Position numbers and translations under genes: made by a program. This document shows positions 6,142 through 13,531 of a stretch of DNA of 16,068 nt, in pieces. The stretch is taken from the NCBI GenBank assembly GCA_011176655.1, contig DUEB01000020.1:1-16068 (forward strand), written 5' to 3'. The notes below the pieces were generated by a model that was given only the letters and a program-made list of their open reading frames with translations, was not told the origin of the DNA and made no database searches. Source of the stretch: Dehalococcoidia bacterium (GTDB lineage: Bacteria; Chloroflexota; Dehalococcoidia; Dehalococcoidales; UBA5760). Position 1 is the stretch's first letter, and each line of letters starts with the position of its first letter.

Positions 6142-6825
6142 ATGCAACTTCCAGTCTACAGTCTTGGTGGAGAGATAGTGAAACAGATTGAGGTCAGCGA
6201 CCGGCTTTTTGCCGAGCCGTTTAACGAGGCGGTGGTGCATCAGGCGATGGTGCGTCAGCAGGCAAACGCCCGTCAGGGAACGGCGAGCACCAAGACGCGC
6301 AGTGAGGTCGCGGGGAGCACCCGGAAGCTGTTTCGGCAGAAGCACACCGGCTCTGCCCGGGCGGGCAGTATTCGCTCACCGCTGCGTCGCGGCGGCGGTG
6401 TTGTTTTCGGGCCCAAGCCGAGGAGCTACCGGCAGGCGATGCCGAAGAAGATGCGCCGCCTGGCGCTGAGGTGTATGCTCTCGGCTAAAGCGAGAGACGG
6501 CGAGCTGAAGGTTATCGAGGGTCTTGAGCTCGCTGAGCCCAAGACCAGGGAGATGGCGCGCATTCTGGCGGCTCTGGGCGTAGATAGCTCGGCCCTTATT
6601 GTTACCGGTGGGCCGGAGGCTAACGTGGCTAAATCGGCTCGCAACCTGTCGCTGGTTAAGGCTATGCCCGCCAGCATACTGAGCGTGATTGACCTTCTCT
6701 CTTATAGAGTGTTGTTAATGACCGAGTCTGCCGTGCGTAAGGCAGAAGAGCTATGGGGAAATGGCTTATCTCAAGGAGGTGGCAGTGCATCCCTACGAGG
6801 TGTTGCGCCGTCCGGTGATAACTGA
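6142..6825 (+). CDS. rplD: 50S ribosomal protein L4
   Basis: A 227-residue L4. The globular part (about 1-40 and 110-207) carries the long basic loop that lines the exit tunnel: ARQGTASTKTRSEVAGSTRK, then GSARAGSIRSPLRRGGG (70-86) and VVFGPKPRSY (87-96). L4 represses the S10 operon in E. coli, but whether it does so here is unknown. Most L4 proteins end shortly after the ELWG motif. Here the frame runs 20 residues further (NGLSQGGGSASLRGVAPSGDN) into the start of rplW, which it overlaps by 41 nt. The extra tail reads through the rplW ribosome-binding site and looks like a lost stop codon. A GGGGGGAG sequence precedes the ATG. Confidence 0.96.
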   Translation: MQLPVYSLGGEIVKQIEVSDRLFAEPFNEAVVHQAMVRQQANARQGTASTKTRSEVAGSTRKLFRQKHTGSARAGSIRSPLRRGGGVVFGPKPRSYRQAMPKKMRRLALRCMLSAKARDGELKVIEGLELAEPKTREMARILAALGVDSSALIVTGGPEANVAKSARNLSLVKAMPASILSVIDLLSYRVLLMTESAVRKAEELWGNGLSQGGGSASLRGVAPSGDN

Positions 6826-7069
6826 GAAGAATACCGGCCTGCAGGCATTGGGCAAGTATGCCTTTGAGGTCGCGGAGAAGGCTAACAAGCAGCAGATTAA
6901 GCAGGCTGTGGAGAGTGCCTTCGGGGTTAAGGTGACCGCGGTTAACGTGATTCGGGTTCGTGGTAAGACACGGCGCATAGGTCGGCGGCAGGTGTTGACC
7001 CAGTCCTGGAAAAAGGCGATAGTAAGCCTCCAGTCTGGGGACAGCATACAATTCTTTGCCGGGGTATAG
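6785..7069 (+). CDS. rplW: 50S ribosomal protein L23
   Basis: A 94-residue L23, the exit-tunnel rim protein that docks signal recognition particle and trigger factor. The protein begins MHPYEVLRRPVITEKNT and continues with YAFEVAEKANKQQIKQAVE, the family pattern. I chose GTG 6785 over the in-frame ATG 6761. The GTG has a perfect AAGGAGGT at 6773-6780 and gives the conserved N-terminus, while the ATG adds eight residues and has only a weak site. The start and its ribosome-binding site lie inside rplD, so initiation must compete with ribosomes finishing L4. rplB follows after 22 nt. Confidence 0.95.
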   Translation: MHPYEVLRRPVITEKNTGLQALGKYAFEVAEKANKQQIKQAVESAFGVKVTAVNVIRVRGKTRRIGRRQVLTQSWKKAIVSLQSGDSIQFFAGV

Positions 7070-7091
7070 GATTTATGAAGGAGGAGCTTAG

Positions 7092-7919
7092 GTGGCGTTA
7101 AAGGTATATCGGCCAACCTCGCCGGGGCGGCGTGGCATGAGCGGCTCCACCTTTGAGGAGATAACCAAGAGTCGGCCGGAGAAATCGTTACTCAAGCCTC
7201 TGAAGAAGAGGGGGGGACGTAATAATCAGGGCCGGATGACGGTTCGCCATCGGGGCGGAGGCGCCAAGCGAAGGCTGCGCATTATTGACTTCAGGCGCGA
7301 TAAGATTGGCGTCCCGGGCAGAGTGGCGGCTATTGAGTATGACCCTAACCGGTCGGCGAACATTGCTCTTATCTACTATGCCGACGGGGAGAAGCGCTAT
7401 ATCCTGGCCCCTCTGGGGCTCAAGGTGGGGGATACGGTGAAGTCGGGTAGTGACGCCGAGATAAAATTGGGCAACGCCCTGCCCTTGAGGTTAATCCCGA
7501 GTGGGACAATGCTGCATAATATCGAGATGGATAAGGGGCGGGGGGGACAGATGGTGCGCAGCGCCGGAGCTGCTGCCCAGCTTATGGCTAAGGAGGGGAG
7601 ACATGTTCTGGTGCGCCTGCCGTCTGGTGAGATGAGGCGTGTCGATAGCAATTGTGTGGCGACTATCGGGCAGGTGGGCAATATTGACCGTCGCAGCATT
7701 AAAATGGGTAAGGCGGGTCGCCGGCGCTGGCTGGGTTGGCGCCCGACGGTCAGAGGGTCGGCGATGACGCCGCGCGACCATCCCCACGGTGGTGGGGAAG
7801 GGAGGTCGCCGATAGGGCTTCCGGGGCCGAAAACGCCCTGGGGGAAGCCGGCTCTGGGACACCGGACTCGCAAGCTGAAGGCCTCCGACCGGCTGATTGT
7901 CAAGCGGCGGGGGAAGTAG
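7092..7919 (+). CDS. rplB: 50S ribosomal protein L2
   Basis: A 275-residue L2, needed for subunit association and peptidyl-transferase activity. It begins [17 protein letters not shown]. The RNA-binding domain includes [16 protein letters not shown] (42-57), and the C-terminal signature is [14 protein letters not shown], with H230 equivalent to E. coli H229 in the catalytic-centre region. Most bacteria read NPVDHPHGGG, so the TPRDH variant is a small departure. The start is GTG 7092, supported by AAGGAGGAG (about 7078-7086) and by the family N-terminus. rpsS follows after 21 nt. Confidence 0.97.
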   Translation: MALKVYRPTSPGRRGMSGSTFEEITKSRPEKSLLKPLKKRGGRNNQGRMTVRHRGGGAKRRLRIIDFRRDKIGVPGRVAAIEYDPNRSANIALIYYADGEKRYILAPLGLKVGDTVKSGSDAEIKLGNALPLRLIPSGTMLHNIEMDKGRGGQMVRSAGAAAQLMAKEGRHVLVRLPSGEMRRVDSNCVATIGQVGNIDRRSIKMGKAGRRRWLGWRPTVRGSAMTPRDHPHGGGEGRSPIGLPGPKTPWGKPALGHRTRKLKASDRLIVKRRGK

Positions 7920-7940
7920 ATAAATTGAGGGTAGCGTAGT

Positions 7941-8231
7941 ATGTCAAGGTCAACCAAGAAAGGCCCGGCCATTGATGCTAAACTGCTGAAGAAGGCAGAG
8001 GCGGTCAGCCGTTCCAGTCAGAAGACGATAATCAAGACCTGGTCGCGTTCGTCCACGGTGCTGCCGGTGATGGTGGGACTGACTATCGGGGTGCACAACG
8101 GCCGGAGGCACGTGCCCATCTTTATCACGGAGAACATGGTGGGGCATAAGCTGGGTGAGTTTGCGGCTACCAGAACCTTCAGGGGGCACGTTTCTAGGTC
8201 AGAAAAAACCACCCGGGTGAAAAAGCAGTAG
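7941..8231 (+). CDS. rpsS: 30S ribosomal protein S19
   Basis: A 96-residue S19 of the 30S head, close to the A-site tRNA and partner of S13. Motifs include [12 protein letters not shown] (1-12), [22 protein letters not shown] (33-54), and the signature [19 protein letters not shown] (57-75) followed by TRTFRGH. The ATG has GAGGG upstream at about 7927-7931. The Lys-rich C-terminal tail is typical. It sits between rplB and rplV in the usual order. Confidence 0.97.
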   Translation: MSRSTKKGPAIDAKLLKKAEAVSRSSQKTIIKTWSRSSTVLPVMVGLTIGVHNGRRHVPIFITENMVGHKLGEFAATRTFRGHVSRSEKTTRVKKQ

Positions 8232-8258
8232 CTCGGCTAGGTCTGGGCAGGATAAGGA

Positions 8259-8606
8259 ATGGAAGTTAAAGCAGTCGCCAAGAATATAAGGGTATCGCCG
8301 CGCAAGCTGCGTCCTCTGGTGAACATGGTGCGCGGCCGGAGTGTGGCGGACGCCCTGACCATGCTTGAGTTTGCCACCACGCCCAAGGCGAAGGTTATTG
8401 CCAAGGTCGTTAAGTCGGCGGCGGCTAATGCGGAGAACAATTATCAGATGCCGCCGTATCTTAAGATTACTCGTATATTTGTTGATGAAGCGCCGACCTT
8501 AAAGCGCTTCCGACCCCGAGCCAGGGGCCGGGTCGGTCATATTCTCAAGCGGGCCAGCCATATTACCGTCTTCGTCGCTGAGGAGGAGGAAAAAGTTGGG
8601 ACGTAA
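8259..8606 (+). CDS. rplV: 50S ribosomal protein L22
   Basis: A 115-residue L22, whose extended beta-hairpin lines the exit tunnel opposite L4. It starts [18 protein letters not shown] and contains the conserved [12 protein letters not shown] segment (54-65). The hairpin region [15 protein letters not shown] (79-93) is followed by SHITVFV (100-106). Its acidic end EEEEKVGT is encoded by the GA-rich stretch that also serves as the ribosome-binding site of rpsC, and the two genes overlap by 11 nt. AGGA at about 8249-8252 is the best ribosome-binding site for its ATG. Confidence 0.96.
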   Translation: MEVKAVAKNIRVSPRKLRPLVNMVRGRSVADALTMLEFATTPKAKVIAKVVKSAAANAENNYQMPPYLKITRIFVDEAPTLKRFRPRARGRVGHILKRASHITVFVAEEEEKVGT

Positions 8607-9636
8607 GGTTCACCCCGTCGGTTTCAGGGTGGGTATTATCCGTGATTGGCAGGCGAAGTGGTACGCCGATAAGAACTATCTGCAGTTATTGCAGGAAGAC
8701 CTGAAGCTGAGACGGGCTATCCGCTCCAGGTATCTCGGTGCCGGTATTTCCCTGGTTGAAATCGACCGGCAGGGAGACAAGATATCGGTCAATATCCATA
8801 CCGCTCGCCCCGGGGTGGTCATTGGCCGCGGCGGGCAGCGAGTTGACGAAATGAGGCAGCATCTCGAGGCCCTGGTCGGCAGCAAGGTTCAGCTTAATAT
8901 CCAGGAGATAAGGCAGCCTGAGCTTGACGCTTATCTGGTGGCGGTTACGGTAGCGGAGCAGATTGAGCGGCGGATTGCCTACCGGAGGGCGATGAAGCAG
9001 TCTATTTTCCGCACCATTGAGGCGGGGGCTAAGGGGATGAGAATCAGGTGCGCCGGCCGCTTGGCCGGCGCTGAGATAGCCCGCTGTGAGGTAATGCATC
9101 AGGGGCAGGTGCCCCTGCAGAAGCTGCGGGCTGATATTGATTATGGCTTTACCGAGGCCCGTACCACCCTGGGCCGGATTGGGGTCAAGGTCTGGATATA
9201 TAAGGGTGATATTCTGCCTGAGGCGGTGATTGAGGAGGTCGAGGAAATACCGGCGGTGGCGGCTGAGGCAGTTGCGGAGGAGGAACCGGCTGCCGTTTTA
9301 GAGGCGGTGGAGAAGCCGGCTGAAGTAACGCCTCTGGCGGCTGAGGAAAAGAAGCCGGCGCGTAAGAAGAAGGCGGAAGAAGCGGTCGCTGAGGTAACGC
9401 CTGCGGCGGCTGAGGAGAAGAAGCCGGCGCGTAAGAAGAAGGCGGAAGAAGCGGTCGCTGAGGTAACGCCTGCGGCGGCTGAGGAAAAGAAGCCGGCGCG
9501 TAAGAAGAAGGCGGAAGAAGCGGTCGCTGAGGCAGCGCCTGCGGTGGCTGAGGAGAAGAAACCGGCGCGTAAGAAGAAGGCGGCAGCCGAGGTCGCTGAG
9601 TTAGAGGGGACAGATGCTACAACCGAAGCGAGTTAA
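8596..9636 (+). CDS. rpsC: 30S ribosomal protein S3 with long repeat-containing tail
   Basis: S3 forms part of the mRNA entry channel. The core starts [17 protein letters not shown]. The KH domain contains [15 protein letters not shown] (about 73-87), and the C-terminal domain runs to VWIYKGD near residue 205. A normal bacterial S3 ends about here at 210-240 residues. This one has 346. The extra 135 or so residues are Ala/Glu/Lys/Pro-rich and include four consecutive 23-residue repeats (242-333) with the core [14 protein letters not shown]. The tail is probably disordered and RNA-binding. The start is TTG 8596 with GAGGAGGAGG just upstream. It overlaps rplV by 11 nt and rplP by 23 nt. Confidence 0.96.
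   Translation: MGRKVHPVGFRVGIIRDWQAKWYADKNYLQLLQEDLKLRRAIRSRYLGAGISLVEIDRQGDKISVNIHTARPGVVIGRGGQRVDEMRQHLEALVGSKVQLNIQEIRQPELDAYLVAVTVAEQIERRIAYRRAMKQSIFRTIEAGAKGMRIRCAGRLAGAEIARCEVMHQGQVPLQKLRADIDYGFTEARTTLGRIGVKVWIYKGDILPEAVIEEVEEIPAVAAEAVAEEEPAAVLEAVEKPAEVTPLAAEEKKPARKKKAEEAVAEVTPAAAEEKKPARKKKAEEAVAEVTPAAAEEKKPARKKKAEEAVAEAAPAVAEEKKPARKKKAAAEVAELEGTDATTEAS
9319..9594 (+). repeat. Four tandem 69-bp in-frame repeats in rpsC
   Basis: Four head-to-tail units of exactly 69 bp: 9319-9387, 9388-9456, 9457-9525 and 9526-9594. Units 2 and 3 differ by a single silent base (GAG/GAA). Units 1 and 2 differ at only a few positions. Unit 4 is more diverged, including AEAAPAV in place of AEVTPAA and AAAEV at its end. 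Each encodes 23 residues with the core [15 protein letters not shown]. There are no spacers, so it is not a CRISPR array. Near identity at DNA level points to recent unequal duplication. Confidence 0.95.
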
Positions 9637-10066
9637 GTACCGCAAGTCTCATAAGGGGCGTCGCCGTGGTAAGGCTCAGGCCGGCCACAGGGTCGTTTTT
9701 GGGGACTACGGGCTGCAGGCGGCTGAGTGTGCCTGGCTTACCAGTCGTCAGATTGAGGCTGCCCGGCGGGCGATGACGCGTTATGTCCGTCGTGGCGGTA
9801 AAATCTGGATACGTATTTTCCCGGATAAGCCGGTTACCGCCAAGCCGGCGGAGACGCGCATGGGTTCCGGCAAGGGCGCGGTGGACCACTGGGTGGCCGT
9901 GGTCAAGCCGGGGAGGATTCTATTCGAAATGGGGGGGGTTGGTGAGGATGTGGCCAGGGGTGCTATGCGGCTGGCTTCGTATAAGCTGCCCATAAGCACT
10001 GAGTTCGTGGCTAAGGAGACCGGGGCGGGCCTGGGTGGTGATGCTGCAAGTAGGGGGCTAGGCTAA
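9614..10066 (+). CDS. rplP: 50S ribosomal protein L16
   Basis: A 150-residue L16, which positions the A-site tRNA near the peptidyl-transferase centre. Signatures are [15 protein letters not shown] (2-16), [10 protein letters not shown] (29-38), [16 protein letters not shown] (60-75), and [22 protein letters not shown] (80-101). The C-terminus is about ten residues longer than in E. coli, ending in a Gly-rich [12 protein letters not shown]. The ATG lies inside the last codons of rpsC (23-nt overlap) and has AGAGGGGAC directly upstream. rpmC starts 3 nt after the stop. Confidence 0.97.
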   Translation: MLQPKRVKYRKSHKGRRRGKAQAGHRVVFGDYGLQAAECAWLTSRQIEAARRAMTRYVRRGGKIWIRIFPDKPVTAKPAETRMGSGKGAVDHWVAVVKPGRILFEMGGVGEDVARGAMRLASYKLPISTEFVAKETGAGLGGDAASRGLG

Positions 10067-10069
10067 GAA

Positions 10070-10273
10070 ATGAAGATTGATGAGCTCAGGGCGCTCGGTG
10101 TCGGGGAGCTGAGAAAGCAGTTGGATTCGGCTCATGAGGAGCTCTTCAACGTTCGTCTTCGTCTGGCTACCAAGCAGCTGACCAACCACCGGGAGATTCT
10201 CAGGCTGAAGAAGAAGATTGCTCGCATCGAGACAATACTTAGAGAGAGGGAGCTGGGTATAAGGCAGGCTTAG
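10070..10273 (+). CDS. rpmC: 50S ribosomal protein L29
   Basis: A 67-residue L29, a small helical hairpin protein at the tunnel exit beside L23. It begins [18 protein letters not shown] and has the conserved [20 protein letters not shown] segment (24-43), followed by a helix of alternating basic and hydrophobic residues. Length is normal. The ATG follows the rplP stop by 3 nt. The nearest purine-rich site is AGGGGG near 10051-10056, inside rplP. Confidence 0.96.
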   Translation: MKIDELRALGVGELRKQLDSAHEELFNVRLRLATKQLTNHREILRLKKKIARIETILRERELGIRQA

Positions 10274-10277
10274 GATT

Positions 10278-10586
10278 ATGGAGAGTAAGCGCAAAATTAA
10301 GGTTGGCCGTGTGGTGAGTAATCGCATGGATAAGACGGTGGTGGTGCTCGTGGAGATGCCGAAACGCCATGCGCTGTATAAGAAGATAATTAAGAGACGG
10401 GTCAAGTTTAAGGCCCATGATGAAAATAATGAGTGTGGGCTGGGGGATGTGGTTAAGATTATAGAGACTCGCCCTCTGTCGAAGTACAAGCGGTGGCGGG
10501 TTAGCGAGATAGTAACCAAGGGAGAGGTGGTGGAGATTCAGCCCAAAGAAATAGGCTTAGGTTCAACCGAGGACAGCTCAGCATGA
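10278..10586 (+). CDS. rpsQ: 30S ribosomal protein S17
   Basis: A 102-residue S17, an OB-fold primary 16S rRNA-binding protein. It has the family patterns [14 protein letters not shown] (10-23), [19 protein letters not shown] (31-49) and [20 protein letters not shown] (56-75). About 15 to 20 residues at the C-terminus (to GSTEDSSA) go beyond the usual 82-87 residue length and are acidic and Ser-rich. The ATG is 4 nt after rpmC, whose stop forms part of TAGGAT. Its stop overlaps the rplN start as ATGA. Confidence 0.96.
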   Translation: MESKRKIKVGRVVSNRMDKTVVVLVEMPKRHALYKKIIKRRVKFKAHDENNECGLGDVVKIIETRPLSKYKRWRVSEIVTKGEVVEIQPKEIGLGSTEDSSA

Positions 10587-10948
10587 TTCAATCTTACACG
10601 AGACTTAAGGTAGCGGATAATACCGGGGCCCGGCAGCTTATGTGCATCAACATACTGGGGAGCCGAAAAAAGTATGCCCGGGTGGGTGACCTCATTGTGG
10701 CTTCGGTTAAGAGGGCCATCCCCGGGGCGATGGTGAAGAAGGGGGAGGTGGTGCGGGCGGTTGTCGTGCGCACGGCTCAGCAGTACCGGCGTCCCGATGG
10801 CTCTTCTATTAGATTTGACGAAAATGCCGCCGTGATTCTCACGGATAAGAATAACCCCAAGGGCACCCGGATATTCGGGCCGGTGGCCCGGGAGTTACGG
10901 GAGAAGAATTATACCAAGATTATATCACTGGCTCCGGAGGTGTTGTGA
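10583..10948 (+). CDS. rplN: 50S ribosomal protein L14
   Basis: A 121-residue L14, located at the subunit interface, where it forms an intersubunit bridge and is the docking site of the silencing factor RsfS. It starts [20 protein letters not shown] and includes [16 protein letters not shown] (35-50), the signature [22 protein letters not shown] (61-82) and [13 protein letters not shown] (94-106). Only one residue shorter than the common 122. Translation is coupled to rpsQ by an ATGA overlap. Confidence 0.97.
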   Translation: MIQSYTRLKVADNTGARQLMCINILGSRKKYARVGDLIVASVKRAIPGAMVKKGEVVRAVVVRTAQQYRRPDGSSIRFDENAAVILTDKNNPKGTRIFGPVARELREKNYTKIISLAPEVL

Positions 10949-10993
10949 GCCGGTGCCGGGGGCGTGGGGCGCGGGTCTCAGCGAGGAGTGGTT

Positions 10994-11305
10994 GTGAAAA
11001 TCAGAAAGAATGATACCGTATTAGTCCTGGCGGGTAAGGACAGGGGCAAAAAGGGCAAGGTGCGTTTTGCCTATCCCAAGAGCGAGCGGCTGCTGGTCGA
11101 GGGGGTTAACTTCATCAAGAAGCATGCCCGGCCCACCGGCCAGGCACGGCAGGCCGGCATAATCGAGCGTGAGGCGCCAATCCATGTCTCCAGCGTCATG
11201 CTGCTCTGCAGCCGGTGTAACCGTCCTACCCGGGTTGGCTTTCTTAAGCTGGAGGACGGCCACAGGGTTCGCATCTGCCGTTCCTGTAAAGAGGTGATTG
11301 ATTAG
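10994..11305 (+). CDS. rplX: 50S ribosomal protein L24, four-cysteine form
   Basis: A 103-residue L24, an assembly initiator protein with a KOW motif. From GTG 10994 it starts MKIRKNDTVLVLAGKDRGKK, the family N-terminus, with GAGGAG at 10983-10988 and 5-nt spacing. An in-frame GTG at 10964 would add ten residues unlike the family and has a poorer site. The C-terminal half carries C72/C75 and C95/C98 in a zinc-ribbon arrangement around RPTRVGFLKLEDG. Many L24 proteins lack these cysteines, so this is a probable zinc-binding version. The rplE ATG follows the stop directly. Confidence 0.94.
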   Translation: MKIRKNDTVLVLAGKDRGKKGKVRFAYPKSERLLVEGVNFIKKHARPTGQARQAGIIEREAPIHVSSVMLLCSRCNRPTRVGFLKLEDGHRVRICRSCKEVID

Positions 11306-11848
11306 ATGTCGCGGCTCAAGGATAAATATCGGAAAGAGGTTATTCCCGGCCTGATGAAGCATTATGGATATCGCAATGTGATGCAGGTGCCTCGTCTGGA
11401 GAAGCTGGTGCTGGGCATCGGCCTGGGGGAGGCGATTCAGAACGCCAAGGCCCTGGAAGCGGCGGAGAGCGACCTGGCGGCTATTTCGGGGCAGCACCCG
11501 GTAGTCACCCGGGCTAAGAAGTCCATTGCTTCTTTCCGCTTGCGGGCGGGGATGCCTATCGGTTTGAAGGTTACCCTGCGCGGGGCGCGCATGTATGATT
11601 TCCTCGACAAGCTGCTGAACGCTGTCCTGCCGCGTCAGCGAGAGTTCCAGGGGGTTCCCCGGGATGCCTTTGACGGACGGGGTAACTACACACTCGGGCT
11701 CAGGGAGCAAATCATCTTCCCTGAGGTGGACTACGATAAGATAGACAAGGCGCGCGGCCTTGAGGTTTCCATCGTCACTACGGCGAAGACAGACGAGGAA
11801 GGCAGACAACTACTTGAGCTACTAGGTATGCCTTTTGTCAAGGGTTAG
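11306..11848 (+). CDS. rplE: 50S ribosomal protein L5
   Basis: A 180-residue L5, which binds 5S rRNA and contacts P-site tRNA in the central protuberance. It begins [20 protein letters not shown] and includes the conserved [20 protein letters not shown] (24-43), [20 protein letters not shown] (68-87) and [14 protein letters not shown] (133-146). The ATG abuts the rplX stop with no gap. AGAGGTGA in the end of rplX is the ribosome-binding site. Confidence 0.97.
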   Translation: MSRLKDKYRKEVIPGLMKHYGYRNVMQVPRLEKLVLGIGLGEAIQNAKALEAAESDLAAISGQHPVVTRAKKSIASFRLRAGMPIGLKVTLRGARMYDFLDKLLNAVLPRQREFQGVPRDAFDGRGNYTLGLREQIIFPEVDYDKIDKARGLEVSIVTTAKTDEEGRQLLELLGMPFVKG

Positions 11849-11859
11849 GAGTTTTATTG

Positions 11860-12045
11860 ATGGCGAAGAAGGCTTTGGTTGTGAAGTCGCAGCGGCCGTC
11901 CCGGTATCGGGTACAGCGGTATAATCGTTGTCTCCTGTGTGGTCGGCCCCGGGCTTATATGCGGCGGTTTGGTTTGTGTCGTATCTGTTTCCGTAAGCTG
12001 GCTCTGGACGGTCAGATTCCGGGAGTGAGGAAGTCGAGCTGGTAA
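11860..12045 (+). CDS. rpsN: 30S ribosomal protein S14, zinc-binding type
   Basis: A 61-residue S14 of the short zinc-containing type (often called type Z). Cysteines C24/C27 and C40/C43 form the zinc site in [20 protein letters not shown], followed by [21 protein letters not shown], the canonical C-terminus. It binds the 30S head next to S3 and S10. ATG 11860 was chosen over the TTG one codon upstream; AGGAG at 11847-11851 gives 8-nt spacing. A 73-nt gap with a possible mini-ORF follows before rpsH. Confidence 0.97.
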   Translation: MAKKALVVKSQRPSRYRVQRYNRCLLCGRPRAYMRRFGLCRICFRKLALDGQIPGVRKSSW

Positions 12046-12053
12046 GAACAGAT

Positions 12054-12122
12054 ATGGCTAAGAGGTTAACGTCTGATTTTGGTTTGGAGAAGACTAATTT
12101 GACTCAGGGGGGTTATCAGTGA
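12054..12122 (+). other. Candidate 22-codon mini-ORF leading into rpsH
   Basis: ATG 12054 opens a frame reading [20 protein letters not shown] and two more residues. It spans nearly the whole rpsN-rpsH gap and stops with a TGA overlapping the rpsH start as GTGA (12119-12122). No strong ribosome-binding site precedes it. A similarly placed frame before rplF starts MALRLKS. It may be a coupling peptide, a remnant, or chance. Confidence 0.25.
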
Positions 12123-12517
12123 CCGTTTCTGACCCAATAGCGGATATGCTAACTCGGATACGTAACGCCATTATGGCGCGGCATGACTCGGTGCTCATAC
12201 CGGCCTCCAAGGTTAAGCTGGCTATCACCAGAGTCCTTAAGGCTGAGGGTTTCATTGGTGACTATGAGGTGGTCAAGGGTAAGTCTCACCGGGTCATCAG
12301 GATTCATCTCAGGTATGATGAGAATAACCAGGCGGTTATTTTCGGGCTGGAGCGGGTAAGCCGGCCCGGGCTGAGGGTATATACCGGGCGGAAGGAGATT
12401 CCCCGCGTCTATGGTGGCCTGGGTATCGCCATAGTGTCGACGCCCAAGGGGGTTATGACGGGACATCAGGCCTGGCGGGAGGGTATCGGCGGCGAGTTCA
12501 TCTGCCGCGTCTGGTAG
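12119..12517 (+). CDS. rpsH: 30S ribosomal protein S8
   Basis: A 132-residue S8, a primary binder of the central domain of 16S rRNA. In E. coli it is also the translational repressor of the spc operon; whether that applies here is not visible. It begins [20 protein letters not shown], contains [16 protein letters not shown] (26-41), and ends with [18 protein letters not shown] and GGEFICRVW, the canonical C-terminus. The start is GTG 12119 with AGGGGGG at 12105-12111. A mini-ORF stop codon overlaps the GTG. Confidence 0.96.
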   Translation: MTVSDPIADMLTRIRNAIMARHDSVLIPASKVKLAITRVLKAEGFIGDYEVVKGKSHRVIRIHLRYDENNQAVIFGLERVSRPGLRVYTGRKEIPRVYGGLGIAIVSTPKGVMTGHQAWREGIGGEFICRVW

Positions 12518-12532
12518 GTAGTTGGGATTATC

Positions 12533-12577
12533 ATGGCTTTACGACTTAAATCAGTATCAACATTGAGGTTAGTATAG
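12533..12577 (+). other. Candidate 14-codon mini-ORF abutting rplF
   Basis: ATG 12533 begins MALRLKSVSTLRLV and stops at TAG 12575-12577, directly against the rplF ATG at 12578. It includes the rplF ribosome-binding site. Its first residues resemble the mini-ORF before rpsH (MAKRLTS). No strong ribosome-binding site is seen. A chance frame cannot be excluded. Confidence 0.22.
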
Positions 12578-13123
12578 ATGTCCAGAGTGGGGCGGATGCC
12601 GATAACGGTGCCACCGGGGGTGGTAGTCGAGATTAAGGATAGCCAGGTCACGGTGACCGGGCCCAAGGGGAAGCTTTCCCGGAGCTTGAACCCGGATATG
12701 TCCTTAGCCTTGAGCGGCGATACCCTGGCGGTATCGCGGCCCAGCGATAGCAAGGAGCACCGTTCCCAGCACGGGCTCACCCGGAGCCTCCTGGCTAACA
12801 TGGTGGCGGGGGTGTCCCAGGGCTTTGAGAAGAACCTGGAGATTGTCGGTGTTGGTTACCGCGCCGAGAAGAAGGGGGATAATCTCGTCTTTCGTATCGG
12901 TTTTTCCCACACGGTAGAGGTGACCCCTTTGCCCGGGGTGTCCCTGGATGCCGAGGCTGCAAACCGCATTAAGGTGAGCGGCATTGATAAAGAAGTGGTT
13001 GGTGAAATGGCGGCTGAGATTAGGGCGATTCGTCCCCCCGATGCTTACAAAGGCAAGGGTATCCGGTATCTCGGCGAGCGGGTTCGCCTGAAGCCGGGTA
13101 AGGGTAAGCAGAGCGGGAAATAG
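12578..13123 (+). CDS. rplF: 50S ribosomal protein L6
   Basis: A 181-residue L6, two similar domains near the factor-binding site of the 50S subunit. It starts MSRVGRMPITVPPGVVVEI and has TVTGPKGKLSRSL (30-42), GVSQGFEKNLEIVGVGYRAE (79-98), and the C-terminal signature RAIRPPDAYKGKGIRYLGE (149-167) followed by KPGKGK. GAGGTT at about 12565-12570 precedes the ATG. A 60-nt gap separates it from rpsH. Confidence 0.97.
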   Translation: MSRVGRMPITVPPGVVVEIKDSQVTVTGPKGKLSRSLNPDMSLALSGDTLAVSRPSDSKEHRSQHGLTRSLLANMVAGVSQGFEKNLEIVGVGYRAEKKGDNLVFRIGFSHTVEVTPLPGVSLDAEAANRIKVSGIDKEVVGEMAAEIRAIRPPDAYKGKGIRYLGERVRLKPGKGKQSGK

Positions 13124-13143
13124 AGAGGATAATAGAGGATAAT
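13124..13143 (+). repeat. Tandem 10-bp duplication carrying two ribosome-binding sites
   Basis: AGAGGATAAT occurs twice back to back (13124-13133 and 13134-13143), filling the gap between rplF and rplR. The second copy places AGAGGAT about 5 nt before the TTG start of rplR; the first is too far upstream to be the main site. It looks like a recent slippage duplication of a Shine-Dalgarno unit. Confidence 0.8.
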
Positions 13144-13145
13144 AA

Positions 13146-13511
13146 TTGAGTAGGCTTGAGCCAAGGGCGCTGCGACGGATAAGACATAAACGGGTCAGAG
13201 ACCGGATAAGGGGGACGACTGACCGTCCCCGTCTGTGTGTCTTTCGCAGCCTGAACCACATCTATGCTCAGGTTGTTGACGATTCAAAGGGGCAGACCGT
13301 GGCCTGTGCCTCGACCCTGGAATCTGAGATAATGGCTGAGGTTGACGGTAAGGCAAAGACGGCTCGGGCTGAGCTGGTCGGTTCTCTGGTGGCCAGGCGG
13401 GCCTTGAGTAAGGGGATAGCGCAGGTAGTCTTCGACCGTGGCGGCTACAAATATCATGGCCGCGTCAAGGCTCTGGCTGAGGCAGCCAGGCAGGGAGGAC
13501 TGCACTTCTAG
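13146..13511 (+). CDS. rplR: 50S ribosomal protein L18
   Basis: A 121-residue L18, which binds 5S rRNA with L5 in the central protuberance. It has [20 protein letters not shown] (10-29), [17 protein letters not shown] (30-46), the ST motif in ACASTLE (53-59), and the C-terminal [20 protein letters not shown] (97-116) ending GGLHF. The start is TTG 13146, supported by the second copy of the duplicated AGAGGATAAT just upstream. The N-terminus is the usual short basic segment. Confidence 0.96.
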   Translation: MSRLEPRALRRIRHKRVRDRIRGTTDRPRLCVFRSLNHIYAQVVDDSKGQTVACASTLESEIMAEVDGKAKTARAELVGSLVARRALSKGIAQVVFDRGGYKYHGRVKALAEAARQGGLHF

Positions 13512-13531
13512 GAAAGGTGGTACTTAGCTAG

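Noticed and set aside
7075..7101. 8-codon frame MKEELRWR before rplB
   Set aside because: It is simply the rplB ribosome-binding site read as codons and ends inside rplB without a coupling junction.
9319..9594. CRISPR array
   Set aside because: The repeats are directly contiguous with no spacers and keep one reading frame inside rpsC.
10964..10993. Earlier GTG start for rplX
   Set aside because: The ten extra residues do not match L24, and GTG 10994 has the better ribosome-binding site and the family N-terminus.
10945..11013. Mini-ORF starting GTGA at the rplN stop, and its resemblance to the sequence after the fusA stop
   Set aside because: The frame runs into rplX and does not end at the rplX start. 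The shared TGAGCCG...TGC...CGG pattern is short and GC-rich, so chance is likely.
11021..11809. 262-codon open frame on the minus strand across rplX and rplE
   Set aside because: It is opposite two well-supported ribosomal protein genes and has no domain or ribosome-binding support.
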